Shown: in pieces, positions 24,819-31,317 of the stretch
Layout of the letters: the number at the start of each line of letters is the position of its first letter
Numbering within the stretch: the stretch's first letter is position 1
From: an uncultured Clostridium sp.
Lineage (GTDB): Bacteria; Bacillota; Clostridia; TANB77; CAG-508
NCBI GenBank assembly: GCA_930987745.1
Contig: CAKNKX010000018.1
Span: 1-32,141 of the forward strand
Length of the DNA: 32,141 nt
Direction of reading: 5' to 3'
The notes under the pieces: generated by a model
What the model was told of the DNA's origin: nothing
The model's input: only the letters and a program-made list of their open reading frames with translations
Database searches by the model: none
Made by a program: the position numbers and the translations under genes

Positions 24819-25874
24819 TTAACTTCTCTTTAAAGGTTCTTTTTTATTTGCATTATTTTCTGATTCTTCCAAAAAATCATGATATGTTTTTGTTATCTCG
24901 ATTTTTGATTTACCTTGTTTCATTTTCTCATCTTGTTTTAAAATCAAATCAACATCGTAAATATCTTTTAATTTAATAGCATTTTCTTTATTGAATCCAA
25001 TAACATTATTACTATCAATTGGACTTACTGTTACTTCAACTTCTTTTACTTTTACATTTAGTTTTTTTATTTTTCCAACTATTGCATCATACCACATAGA
25101 AGATTCTACTAACTGTCTGAAAGCTGGATGATATGGTCCTACAACGATATTATCTGGTTCAAATATGTTTTCAGCTCCAACACTCATTATTTCAATATGT
25201 CTATCATAAAACATCCTTACTAATTCCTTGCAAATTTCAATTGCTTGAACTAAAGGTAAAGGTTCATATTTTTCATCATTATAGTCTTTTTCTAATTTTG
25301 TATTTTTAATTACTAGAATTGGATAAATTTTTACAATTTTAGGTTTTAGTTTAATCAGAGCTTTAGCAGTATTAATTTCGTCAATTCTAGTACTTTCAGG
25401 AAGCCCTACAACCATTTGAAGGCAAAGTTTAAATCCATTCCATTTTATTAATTTACAAGCTTTTTTTACATCATTAAAATTATAATTCATGTTTGATTTT
25501 TGTAAAATATAATCATTTGAAGATTGAACAATTAATTCTATTGTTTTTACTTTATATTTTTTTAATCTTTTTAAAGCAGATTTATTTATATCAGTTGGTG
25601 TTGTTGAAATTCTGATACTTTCTACTAAACCATTTTTTATATAAGTATAGGCTGTTTCCAGTAATTCGTTTTGAGTGTCTTTATTAATTGAAATAAAATT
25701 TCCACCTAAAAAAGCAATTTCTATTTTAGCATTTTCTTTATCTAAATTTTTTAAATGATTATCAATTATTTTTTTAGCTTTATCTCTAGTAATATTATCT
25801 TTATAACCAAACATATAAGAATTTTGATTATCTGTATTTGGAATAAAGATTGGTATAATATATTGTTTTTCCAT
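24819..25874 (-). CDS. Radical SAM/Elp3-like protein lacking the cluster cysteines
   Basis: The 351-residue protein lies 17 bases after rnc, the position held by an Elp3-like radical SAM protein in many Clostridia. The body matches that family: 'EIAFLGGNFISI', 'STTPTDINKSALKRLKKYKVKTIELIVQS', 'QMVVGLPES', 'PILVIKNTKLEKDY' and 'VVGPYHPAFRQLVESSMWYDAI'. The N-terminal 'IIPIFIPNTDNQNSYMFGYK' aligns without gaps to the usual 'IPIFVPH.GCP..C.FCNQ', but the three cysteines are replaced by Asn16, Tyr20 and Gly23. It therefore cannot bind the [4Fe-4S] cluster in the standard way. The frame is intact and codon use is like the neighbours, so it looks maintained as a non-radical protein. Function unknown. 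Confidence 0.75.
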   Translation of the reverse strand: MEKQYIIPIFIPNTDNQNSYMFGYKDNITRDKAKKIIDNHLKNLDKENAKIEIAFLGGNFISINKDTQNELLETAYTYIKNGLVESIRISTTPTDINKSALKRLKKYKVKTIELIVQSSNDYILQKSNMNYNFNDVKKACKLIKWNGFKLCLQMVVGLPESTRIDEINTAKALIKLKPKIVKIYPILVIKNTKLEKDYNDEKYEPLPLVQAIEICKELVRMFYDRHIEIMSVGAENIFEPDNIVVGPYHPAFRQLVESSMWYDAIVGKIKKLNVKVKEVEVTVSPIDSNNVIGFNKENAIKLKDIYDVDLILKQDEKMKQGKSKIEITKTYHDFLEESENNANKKEPLKRS

Positions 25875-25891
25875 AAAATACCTCTTTCTTA

Positions 25892-26563
25892 TTATTGATT
25901 TTCTAAAGCCTTTTTTGCAGCCTGCATCTGTGCTTCTTTTTTACTTTTTCCTTCTCCTGTAGCAAGTATTTTGCCATTACATTTTACTTCGGCAATAAAA
26001 CTTTTATCATGGTCTGGTCCAAATTCTTTTATTATCTCATATTCTATTTTTACTTCTCCATGTTTTTGAAGCTTTTCTTGCAATACTGTTTTATAATCTT
26101 TATCGCCAACGTGTTTTGTAGCAAGCTCAATTTCTTCTGACAAGTTAGAAATTATAAATTTTTCTGCTGGCTCTAAGCCACCATCTAAATAGATTGCAGC
26201 AATAATTGCTTCGACACTATCTGCTAAAATTGCAGGTCTATTTTTTCCGCCAGTTACAATTTCTGATTTACCAAGATACAAGAAATCACTAAAATTATGC
26301 AATTTGGCAATTTTATATAAACTTTTTTCACAAACTACTGTTGCTCTAACTTTAGTCATTTCTCCTTCTTTTAAATTTGAAAACTTATCAAAAAGATATT
26401 TACTTGAGACAAATTCTAAAATGCTATCTCCTAAAAACTCTAGTTTCTCATTACTTTCTAATTTATGTTCATAAGCATATGAAGTATGTGTTAATGCTTT
26501 TTTTAATAAATCTTTATTTTTAAAGGTATATCCTATGTTTTCCTCTAATGATTTTAAGTCCAT
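25892..26563 (-). CDS. rnc: Ribonuclease III
   Basis: The 223-residue enzyme cuts double-stranded RNA in rRNA and mRNA processing. The signature 'NEKLEFLGDSILEF' lies at residues about 38-51, and the second acidic site is 'ILADSVEAIIAAIYLDGG'. The C-terminal double-stranded RNA-binding domain runs from 'DYKTVLQEKLQKHG' to 'GEGKSKKEAQMQAAKKALE'. Length is normal. AGAGGTG precedes the start. It heads a two-gene operon with the radical-SAM-like gene. It is relevant to the structured RNA and antisense RNA candidates in this window, which would form its substrates. Confidence 0.96.
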   Translation of the reverse strand: MDLKSLEENIGYTFKNKDLLKKALTHTSYAYEHKLESNEKLEFLGDSILEFVSSKYLFDKFSNLKEGEMTKVRATVVCEKSLYKIAKLHNFSDFLYLGKSEIVTGGKNRPAILADSVEAIIAAIYLDGGLEPAEKFIISNLSEEIELATKHVGDKDYKTVLQEKLQKHGEVKIEYEIIKEFGPDHDKSFIAEVKCNGKILATGEGKSKKEAQMQAAKKALENQ

Positions 26564-26692
26564 TTTTTCACCTCTTTTCTAGATTAATCATGATAATATT
26601 ATATACTATTTTACAGATTTTGCAAGCCGTTTTTGGCTATTTTAATATTTATTAGTAATTTTTAGTAACTCGTTATTTTTTTCTAAAATTTG

Positions 26693-26721
26693 TGGACAAT
26701 CTATATTAGTTATTGTATAAT
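26693..26721 (+). promoter_or_regulatory. Promoter of the glucosaminidase gene
   Basis: TGGACA (26693-26698), 17 bases, TATAAT (26716-26721), about 40 bases before the ATG. Confidence 0.6.
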
Positions 26722-26763
26722 AAACATGTATTATTACATTCAAAAGAAAGTGAGTAAAAATCT

Positions 26764-28170
26764 ATGTTAAATGATAAAAATTCTTTTAATCATGATAATA
26801 GAAATCTGTCAGAAGTTTTTAGAGAATTGCAAGAAATGCAAAAAAATCCTAATTCTCAGGCAAGTAACTATAAGAAGTATGAAAAAGAACAGAAATCAAA
26901 AAGAAAGAAAGAACTTTCTTCTATTTCTCATGCTCAAAATATTAGAGATTCATTTAGACAAGAAAGACGAGTTAAAACAAATGATTTAAAACTTTCTCAA
27001 ATAATAATTGGATGTGGAATATTAATAGTTGGACTTGCAGTATTTTTCCCAAAGAGTGCATCATTCCAAGAAAGTTATGCAAAAGAAGTTGAAGAAACTT
27101 CTGAAGTTATACCATATGAATTAAACAGACATCGTTTAAATATGCAAAGTATAATATCTGAAAATGCAGGAATGGACAGGGTAAAAGAGCAAGTAACAGA
27201 AGAAAGAGAAGTAGAATTTGAAACAAACTATAATAACAACCCATCACTTCCAAAAGGAGAAGAGGTTGTAACACAAGAAGGAGTCCTAGGTAAGGAAAAT
27301 GTAACTGTTGTAAAAACATATGAAAATGGAGAATTTGTAGAAGAAGTAATTCTAAGCAAAGAAAAAATTGCAGATGCAACTCCAAAAAACATAGATGTTG
27401 GAACTTCAGAATTTTTAGCAAAACATAAAGTACATATTGGAGATACAATGTACTTCGTAGATTCAGCTAATATGAAAAAAGAAGCAAATGACGAAAGTGA
27501 AGATGTTGCAGAAGTTAAAGCAAGTATTGATGTAACTTTATTAGAATTACCTACAGAAGAATGGGCAAAAGTATCTTTTGATAATATAGAAGGATATGTT
27601 AAAACATCTAATTTAACATCATCATATACTACACCAAATATAGTTGAGAAAAATAGGATTCAAAGAATTTTATTAAAAGTAAATATAGATATGGAATTAA
27701 ATAGAGTAAGTGGTTTAACTTTAAACGATTATCAAAAAATATTTACAGGTTTATCACAAGACCAAAATAAAATATTCCAAAATAATTATGCTGTATTTTA
27801 TAACATGGAGAAAAAGTATAATATAAATGGTGTTTTCTTAGCATCAATGGCAATACATGAAAGTGGATGGGGAACATCACAAATTGCTAAAGATAAAAAT
27901 AATCTATTTGGATATGGCTCATATGATGAAACACCTTATGAATCATCAATGGAATTTGAAAGTTATGAAGAAGGAATTGAAACTGTTGCAAAATCACTTG
28001 TTAAATATTACTTAAATCCTGCAGGAACAAAAATATATGATGGAGAAACAGCAGAAGCTTGGTATTATAACGGACCAACATTACAAGGTGTAAACACAAG
28101 ATATGCAAGTGATAAAGAATGGTATAAAAAAGTTTATTCATATATGGAAATGCTATATAATAGATTGTAA
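26764..28170 (+). CDS. Membrane-anchored cell-wall hydrolase: G5 + SH3 + glucosaminidase
   Basis: The 468-residue protein has a basic cytosolic N-terminus of about 75 residues, then one membrane segment 'LSQIIIGCGILIVGLAVFF' (about 77-95) that anchors it outside the cell. Residues about 145-215 look like a G5 domain ('REVEFETNYNNNPSLPKGEE', 'VTQEGVLGKENVTVVKTYENG'). A bacterial SH3-like domain follows ('VHIGDTMYFVDSANM' to 'IEGYVKTSNL'). The C-terminal 150 residues are an N-acetylglucosaminidase of the LytG/PF01832 type with the catalytic Glu in 'AIHESGWGTSQIAKDKNNLFG'. It should cleave peptidoglycan glycan strands during growth or separation. The following gene encodes another exported protein 26 bases away, so they may be co-transcribed. 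Confidence 0.88.
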   Translation: MLNDKNSFNHDNRNLSEVFRELQEMQKNPNSQASNYKKYEKEQKSKRKKELSSISHAQNIRDSFRQERRVKTNDLKLSQIIIGCGILIVGLAVFFPKSASFQESYAKEVEETSEVIPYELNRHRLNMQSIISENAGMDRVKEQVTEEREVEFETNYNNNPSLPKGEEVVTQEGVLGKENVTVVKTYENGEFVEEVILSKEKIADATPKNIDVGTSEFLAKHKVHIGDTMYFVDSANMKKEANDESEDVAEVKASIDVTLLELPTEEWAKVSFDNIEGYVKTSNLTSSYTTPNIVEKNRIQRILLKVNIDMELNRVSGLTLNDYQKIFTGLSQDQNKIFQNNYAVFYNMEKKYNINGVFLASMAIHESGWGTSQIAKDKNNLFGYGSYDETPYESSMEFESYEEGIETVAKSLVKYYLNPAGTKIYDGETAEAWYYNGPTLQGVNTRYASDKEWYKKVYSYMEMLYNRL

Positions 28171-28196
28171 CTTAATTTCTAAAAATAGGAGTTGTT

Positions 28197-29039
28197 ATGA
28201 AGAATTTTAAATTTAAAATAAAAAATGTAAAATTAGCTTTTGTAATTTTAATTATTGCATTATTTGTTGTATTTTTACTATATTATCATTTTGTATTTGC
28301 AGAATCTTTTGCAAGAAATGATTTTGCAAATCAAATGGTAGAGATTTCTGAAGCAAATGAAAAATCAGTTTTTAATGTTCAAAAAGTTTTGCTATATAGT
28401 AGTGCTAACGCAATAGATAATTCAGAGAGTCAAGCACTTCAAAATATGAGTATTTGTCAATATACAGATATATCAATATATATAGATAATATGGCAAATG
28501 CGTCTGAATTAACAGATGAGAACACAATAAAACAGCTATATATTGATAATATAAATATAACATCAAATTCTGATAAAGGAACAAAACTTTTAAACTATAA
28601 AAATCCATTAAACTTTGGAAAATATGAAGAGATAGAATTACCACAAAATAATAGGATAGATTTTAATATTGTAAATACAAATGTAGAAAACGAAAACTAT
28701 GACTATTCTAAACCAACATTTTATACAGATTGTTCAAATCCAATTTCTTTAGGATATATGAATAAAGATATTTTAACTGATTATTCTGTGTCAGAAGGAA
28801 CTACAAGTGTTTCATATAATGGAAAAGTATTACAAGAAGCAGGGATTAGTTTAGATGAATTAAAATATACTTTAAGTTTTAAAATTCATATTATTAATAA
28901 CTTAAATGAAGAATTTGTATATCAAATGTCAATGGATGTTGATTTAAATGATGAAAATAACGGAATGGCAACTAATGGATATGTATATAAAACACAAAAT
29001 ACGCAAGGGACACAATATCAATTTTTTAGAGTAAATTAA
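28197..29039 (+). CDS. Exported or membrane-anchored protein of unknown function
   Basis: The 280-residue protein starts with a basic stretch, then the hydrophobic 'LAFVILIIALFVVFLLYYHFVFA' (about residues 13-35), which acts as a signal anchor or signal peptide ending in 'VFAES'. The rest is hydrophilic, Asn- and Asp-rich, with several beta-like stretches, as in extracellular proteins. I recognise no domain. GGAG precedes the ATG by 6 bases. It follows the wall hydrolase closely and ends at a strong terminator, so a role at the cell surface is the simplest inference. Confidence 0.7.
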   Translation: MKNFKFKIKNVKLAFVILIIALFVVFLLYYHFVFAESFARNDFANQMVEISEANEKSVFNVQKVLLYSSANAIDNSESQALQNMSICQYTDISIYIDNMANASELTDENTIKQLYIDNINITSNSDKGTKLLNYKNPLNFGKYEEIELPQNNRIDFNIVNTNVENENYDYSKPTFYTDCSNPISLGYMNKDILTDYSVSEGTTSVSYNGKVLQEAGISLDELKYTLSFKIHIINNLNEEFVYQMSMDVDLNDENNGMATNGYVYKTQNTQGTQYQFFRVN

Positions 29040-29041
29040 TA

Positions 29042-29077
29042 AGAAAACACTAGATAAAAATCTAGTGTTTTTTTTAG
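29042..29077 (+). terminator. Terminator after the exported protein gene
   Basis: AAAACACTAGAT and ATCTAGTGTTTT form a perfect stem with an AAAA loop and a long T-run. Confidence 0.9.
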
Positions 29078-29119
29078 AAATATATGTTATGATATAATCA
29101 AAGAAAAAAGGAGGATATC

Positions 29120-29380
29120 ATGATTGAAATAGTATTTAAAAATGAAGAAAATAGAGCAGTAGCTTATGATAACGATAAAGAAATAGGAGAATGTACATTT
29201 GTAGAAAATGAGAATACTTGGAATATAGTTCATACAGGGGTAGATAATTCATATCAAGGGCAAGGAATTGCAAAAAAACTAGTTAATTGTATTATAGAAA
29301 ATGCTAAAAAAGAAAATAAAAATCTTGTAGCAGATTGTTCATATGCAAAAATTGTTTTAGAAAGAAACAAAGAAAAATAA
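29120..29380 (+). CDS. Small GNAT-fold N-acetyltransferase (YjdJ/PF14542 type)
   Basis: The 86-residue protein is the minimal GNAT form: 'AVAYDNDKEIGECTFVENENTW', then 'HTGVDNSYQGQGIAKKLVNCI' with the acetyl-CoA loop Q-x-x-G-I-A, then 'VADCSYAKIVLERN', where the family typically has 'CSYA..Y...H'. It is usually annotated as an uncharacterised N-acetyltransferase. AAAGGAGG precedes the ATG and a TATAAT-like -10 lies near 29092. A large hairpin follows at 29393-29447. Confidence 0.85.
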   Translation: MIEIVFKNEENRAVAYDNDKEIGECTFVENENTWNIVHTGVDNSYQGQGIAKKLVNCIIENAKKENKNLVADCSYAKIVLERNKEK

Positions 29381-29392
29381 AAGAAGCATATT

Positions 29393-29447
29393 AAATATAG
29401 GAAATGAAGAGATTAAATCTATCTTTTTTCATTTCCTATATTTATTT
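29393..29447. terminator. Hairpin between convergent GNAT genes
   Basis: AATATAGGAAATGAA pairs perfectly with TTCATTTCCTATATT over a loop of about 25 bases; T-rich sequence lies on both sides. A degraded relative occurs at about 29938-29984 on the other side of the next gene. Confidence 0.65.
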
Positions 29448-29466
29448 ATAAATAACAAATTAAAAT

Positions 29467-29877
29467 TTAAAATAAAACCATTCCATCTCCTAAATTTGCA
29501 TCATTTCTACTCTTAAAACCAAATTTTTTATAAAAGTTTTCCTTGTTTTTTGATGCACCTAAATATGTTCTAATATTAGGATTAACTTTTTTAAATTCAT
29601 TAATTCTATCAATTATCATATTCATAATTTTAGTTCCAATTTTTTGTGATTGATACTTAGGTAAAACCATTATATCTTGAATATATAAAAATATAGTTTT
29701 ATCTCCAATTATTCTACCAAACCCAATAATATTGTTATCATCACATATACAAACACAATATAAACTATTTTTTAAAGCTTCTTCAACTATTTTATTATCT
29801 CTTGTACCCCAACCAACAGAATTAGTTAGAAAATTATATTCTTCTGGTGTTGGCATTTTTTCTATAATTTTTAACAT
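29467..29877 (-). CDS. GNAT family N-acetyltransferase
   Basis: The 136-residue protein begins 'MLKIIEKMPTPEEYNFLTNSVGWG', typical of a large GNAT group in Firmicutes. 'NNIIGFGRIIGD' is the central strand pair. 'IQDIMVLPKYQSQKIGTKIMNMII' is the acetyl-CoA loop (Q-x-x-x-I-G), and 'NKENFYKKFGFKSR' ends the fold. I chose the ATG at 29877 because GGAGG lies 9 bases upstream; the frame continues upstream to 29958 but reads hydrophobic non-family residues through a hairpin. Substrate unknown. It is the last ordinary gene before the tRNA-Cys accretion region. Confidence 0.88.
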   Translation of the reverse strand: MLKIIEKMPTPEEYNFLTNSVGWGTRDNKIVEEALKNSLYCVCICDDNNIIGFGRIIGDKTIFLYIQDIMVLPKYQSQKIGTKIMNMIIDRINEFKKVNPNIRTYLGASKNKENFYKKFGFKSRNDANLGDGMVLF

Positions 29878-29937
29878 ATTTAAAATCCTCCTATAGTAAT
29901 TTATTTGATTTTTATAAAAAATCTGTGTGTATAATAA

Positions 29938-29984
29938 GTATAGAAAATGAAAAACCACATCTGTTTTTTCGCATTTCCTATATT
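29938..29984. repeat. Degraded copy of the hairpin at 29393-29447
   Basis: TATAGAAAATGAAAA and CGCATTTCCTATATTTA match the arms of the earlier hairpin, with changes that weaken the stem. The GNAT gene at 29467-29877 lies between the two copies. Confidence 0.5.
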
Positions 29985-30037
29985 TACTACTATATAATGT
30001 TTTAATATATAAGTCAAGAAAACATTAAAGAGAAAAT

Positions 30038-30075
30038 AAAAAAACTCGCAAACATTCTAATTTGTGAGTTTTTAC
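30038..30075. terminator. Hairpin beside the first tRNA-Cys-like repeat
   Basis: AAAAACTCGCAAA pairs with TTTGTGAGTTTTT (one G-U). It lies just beyond the tRNA-like end, as a tRNA terminator would on the minus strand. Confidence 0.6.
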
Positions 30076-30077
30076 TT

Positions 30078-30172
30078 TGGAGCCGACACCCGGAAAATAA
30101 CCAGCCTCAAAGCCTCTATTTTCGAATAGTTTCAGACTTGTATATTTTGAATTTATTGCAATTTTACTGCAA
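30078..30172 (-). repeat. 95-base repeat R1, begins with a degenerate tRNA-Cys 3' end
   Basis: The first 16 bases differ at one position from the tRNA-Cys 3' end at 32083-32098, including the encoded CCA (TGG on the plus strand). The whole 95 bases match R2 (30811-30905) at about 87 positions without gaps. The end carries TTGCAATTTTACTGCAA, a spaced repeat of TGCAA such as integrase arm sites can have. Best read as an attachment-site remnant. Confidence 0.7.
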
Positions 30173-30231
30173 TTACATAATTTATATTTTATTTATACTA
30201 TAAATTATTTGTAAATTTTTACCATGTTCGC

Positions 30232-30260
30232 TTGTTTTTTATTGTAAAATATTGTAATAT
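30232..30260 (+). promoter_or_regulatory. Promoter of toxin-like gene 1
   Basis: TTGTTT (30232-30237), 17 bases, TAATAT (30255-30260). The -35 lies in the left inverted repeat. The RNA would start near 30267 and fold at once: CCTTTTC can pair with GAAAGG or GGAAAGG, and ATCCTT/AAGGAT (30291-30306) forms a hairpin next to the ribosome binding site. Confidence 0.55.
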
Positions 30261-30325
30261 GTTAGCAACCTTTTCATTGACAGAAAGGCAATCCTTACTT
30301 AAGGATGGAAAGGGGGTTACATACT

Positions 30326-30427
30326 ATGTCATCATACGACTTAATCTTACGATTAATTGAAATGTTACTTGCTGAAAAAGACAAGAACTACCAATTAAGA
30401 GATGAAAAGATGAATGACAAAGACTAG
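30326..30427 (+). CDS. Putative type I toxin-like small peptide 1 (33 residues)
   Basis: ATG with AAAGGGGG 9 bases upstream opens a 33-codon frame: 'MSSYDLILRLIEMLLAEKDK' then a charged tail ending in Asp. An amphipathic or hydrophobic N-terminal helix with a charged tail and a 33-residue length recall Fst/Ldr-type peptides, though this one is less hydrophobic than Fst, and a toxic action is unproven. The case for a toxin rests on context: structured 5' leader, convergent antisense RNA, and a direct repeat of the start region inside the antisense gene. Confidence 0.6.
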   Translation: MSSYDLILRLIEMLLAEKDKNYQLRDEKMNDKD

Positions 30428-30451
30428 GTTGCATACATAGTCGAAAGTGGG

Positions 30452-30481
30452 AACAAATTGCAGTTTGTTTCTGCTTTTTTT
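30452..30481 (+). terminator. Terminator of toxin-like RNA 1
   Basis: AACAAA pairs with TTTGTT around the loop TTGCAG (30458-30463), followed after CTGC by a T-run. The loop is the exact complement of the antisense RNA terminator loop. Confidence 0.7.
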
Positions 30482-30519
30482 ATATACAACAAAGTCGGAT
30501 TAGTTTCTTATTTTAGCAT

Positions 30520-30599
30520 AAAAAAAGTATGTGTAATTGCAGTTACACACACCAGTTACATATATGTCTCATACGACCTGTGACACATTTGCTTAAGCT
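30520..30599 (-). ncRNA. Antisense RNA of module 1 (putative antitoxin)
   Basis: On the minus strand TTGACA (30634-30629), 17 bases, TATTAT (30611-30606) gives a start near 30599. The RNA ends at a terminator with stem TGTGTAA/TTACACA read on the plus strand (30530-30549) and a T-tract (A-run at 30520-30526). Its middle (30577-30555) is complementary to 30316-30340, the toxin ribosome binding site and first codons, with only two single-base bulges. Its terminator loop CUGCAA pairs with the toxin mRNA loop UUGCAG. About 80 bases long. Confidence 0.7.
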
Positions 30600-30764
30600 A
30601 AATATATAATAACATCTTTTTTGGTATTTGTCAAATATTTTTTCGTAACTAAATCCTATGTTCTACACTATACAACATTTTTAAATAGAAAACAAGCGAA
30701 CATGTAAAATTTTATTTATAAATATAGTTTAATGGTATTAAAATTGCATTTGCTTATAAAAATA

Positions 30765-30806
30765 AAAATCTTGTAACCTAATAATTCAAATAGTTACAAG
30801 ATTTTT
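30765..30806. terminator. Hairpin beside the second tRNA-Cys-like repeat
   Basis: AAAATCTTGTAAC and GTTACAAGATTTT form a perfect 13-base stem flanked by A and T runs, next to R2, as at R1 and at the real tRNA gene. Confidence 0.65.
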
Positions 30807-30810
30807 TCAG

Positions 30811-30905
30811 TGGAGGCGACAGCCAGACAATAACCAGCCTCAAAGGCTCTATTTTCGCATAGTTTCAGACTTGTATAGTTTAAATTTATTGCAATTTTAC
30901 TGCAA
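30811..30905 (-). repeat. 95-base repeat R2, begins with a degenerate tRNA-Cys 3' end
   Basis: The first 14 bases match the tRNA-Cys 3' end with one difference, and the full length matches R1 at about 87 of 95 positions. Same orientation as the tRNA gene. Ends with the same TTGCAATTTTACTGCAA. Related AT-rich arm-like sequence also occurs near 31921-31938. Confidence 0.7.
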
Positions 30906-30966
30906 CGCGATATAAGATGTATAAATTATTATTTTAAAATGAATTTGGAAAAATACCTAAATCTTA

Positions 30967-30995
30967 TTGAAGAATTTAATAAAATATTGTATATT
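30967..30995 (+). promoter_or_regulatory. Promoter of toxin-like gene 2
   Basis: TTGAAG (30967-30972), 17 bases, TATATT (30990-30995). The RNA would begin near 31002 with CCTTTC, which pairs with GAAAGG (31021-31026), hiding part of the AAGGAGGTG ribosome binding site. A 5' stem that sequesters the ribosome binding site is a feature of the pAD1 fst mRNA. Confidence 0.65.
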
Positions 30996-31043
30996 AAAAT
31001 AGCCTTTCGGCAATAAGCTAGAAAGGAGGTGTTATTTGCACAA

Positions 31044-31112
31044 ATGAAAAAATACATCAAATTGATTGCATTAATCATTATTCTTTTGATTTTAAAAGAA
31101 TTAGATGATTAG
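31044..31112 (+). CDS. Putative type I toxin: hydrophobic peptide 2 (22 residues)
   Basis: ATG, 12 bases after AAGGAGGTG, opens a 22-codon frame: 'MKKYIKLIALIIILLILKEL' and a final Asp-Asp. A basic start, a single short membrane helix and an acidic end fit membrane-acting type I toxin peptides. The gene is far too short for normal gene finders. A terminator follows the stop, and a convergent antisense RNA carries a copy of the start region, which makes chance unlikely. The sequence itself does not tell which toxin family it belongs to. Confidence 0.7.
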   Translation: MKKYIKLIALIIILLILKELDD

Positions 31113-31116
31113 ACAG

Positions 31117-31148
31117 AAAAAGACTAGGATTTGCCCTCCTAGTCTTTT
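31117..31148 (+). terminator. Terminator of toxin-like RNA 2
   Basis: AAAAGACTAGG pairs with CCTAGTCTTTT. The loop holds TTTGCCCT. A near-copy of this hairpin follows at 31156-31190 and ends the antisense RNA. Confidence 0.75.
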
Positions 31149-31154
31149 ATAATG

Positions 31155-31243
31155 GAAAAAGACTAACCTTTTTGCCCTGTTAGTCTTTTTCGAGTGTTAC
31201 ATTTTCACAAATGTTATACATCAAATTAACTTGCTTATAAGCT
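31155..31243 (-). ncRNA. Antisense RNA of module 2 (putative antitoxin)
   Basis: On the minus strand TTGACA (31278-31273), 17 bases, TATACT (31255-31250) is a perfect promoter giving a start near 31243. The RNA contains the complement of CACAAATG and ATACATCAAATT (31206-31213, 31216-31227), the same two blocks that cover the toxin start codon at 31039-31063. It ends at hairpin AAAAAGACTAAC/GTTAGTCTTTTT (31156-31190), whose loop on this strand, AGGGCAAA, complements the loop TTTGCCCT of the toxin terminator. About 90 bases. Confidence 0.72.
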
Positions 31244-31317
31244 AAATATAGTATACTACATTAATTATTATATGTCAAATATTAAATTTTAATACTATAA
31301 AAATGCTGGGGTACCTT

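Larger units (their letters stand above)
30212..30714. mobile_element. Inverted-repeat-bounded cassette around toxin-antitoxin module 1
   Basis: ATGTTCGCTTGTTTT (30224-30238) recurs perfectly inverted at 30689-30703, within longer imperfect inverted repeats (30212-30243 and 30684-30714). The roughly 500 bases between hold only the toxin-antitoxin-like module. This could be a small non-autonomous element, but no target-site duplication is obvious. Confidence 0.4.

Noticed and set aside
30429..30443. A third copy of the toxin 1 start repeat just after its stop codon
   Set aside because: GTTGCATACATAGTC resembles the repeat but has several differences and lacks the CATACGAC part. It may be a pAD1-like second repeat but is too weak to list.
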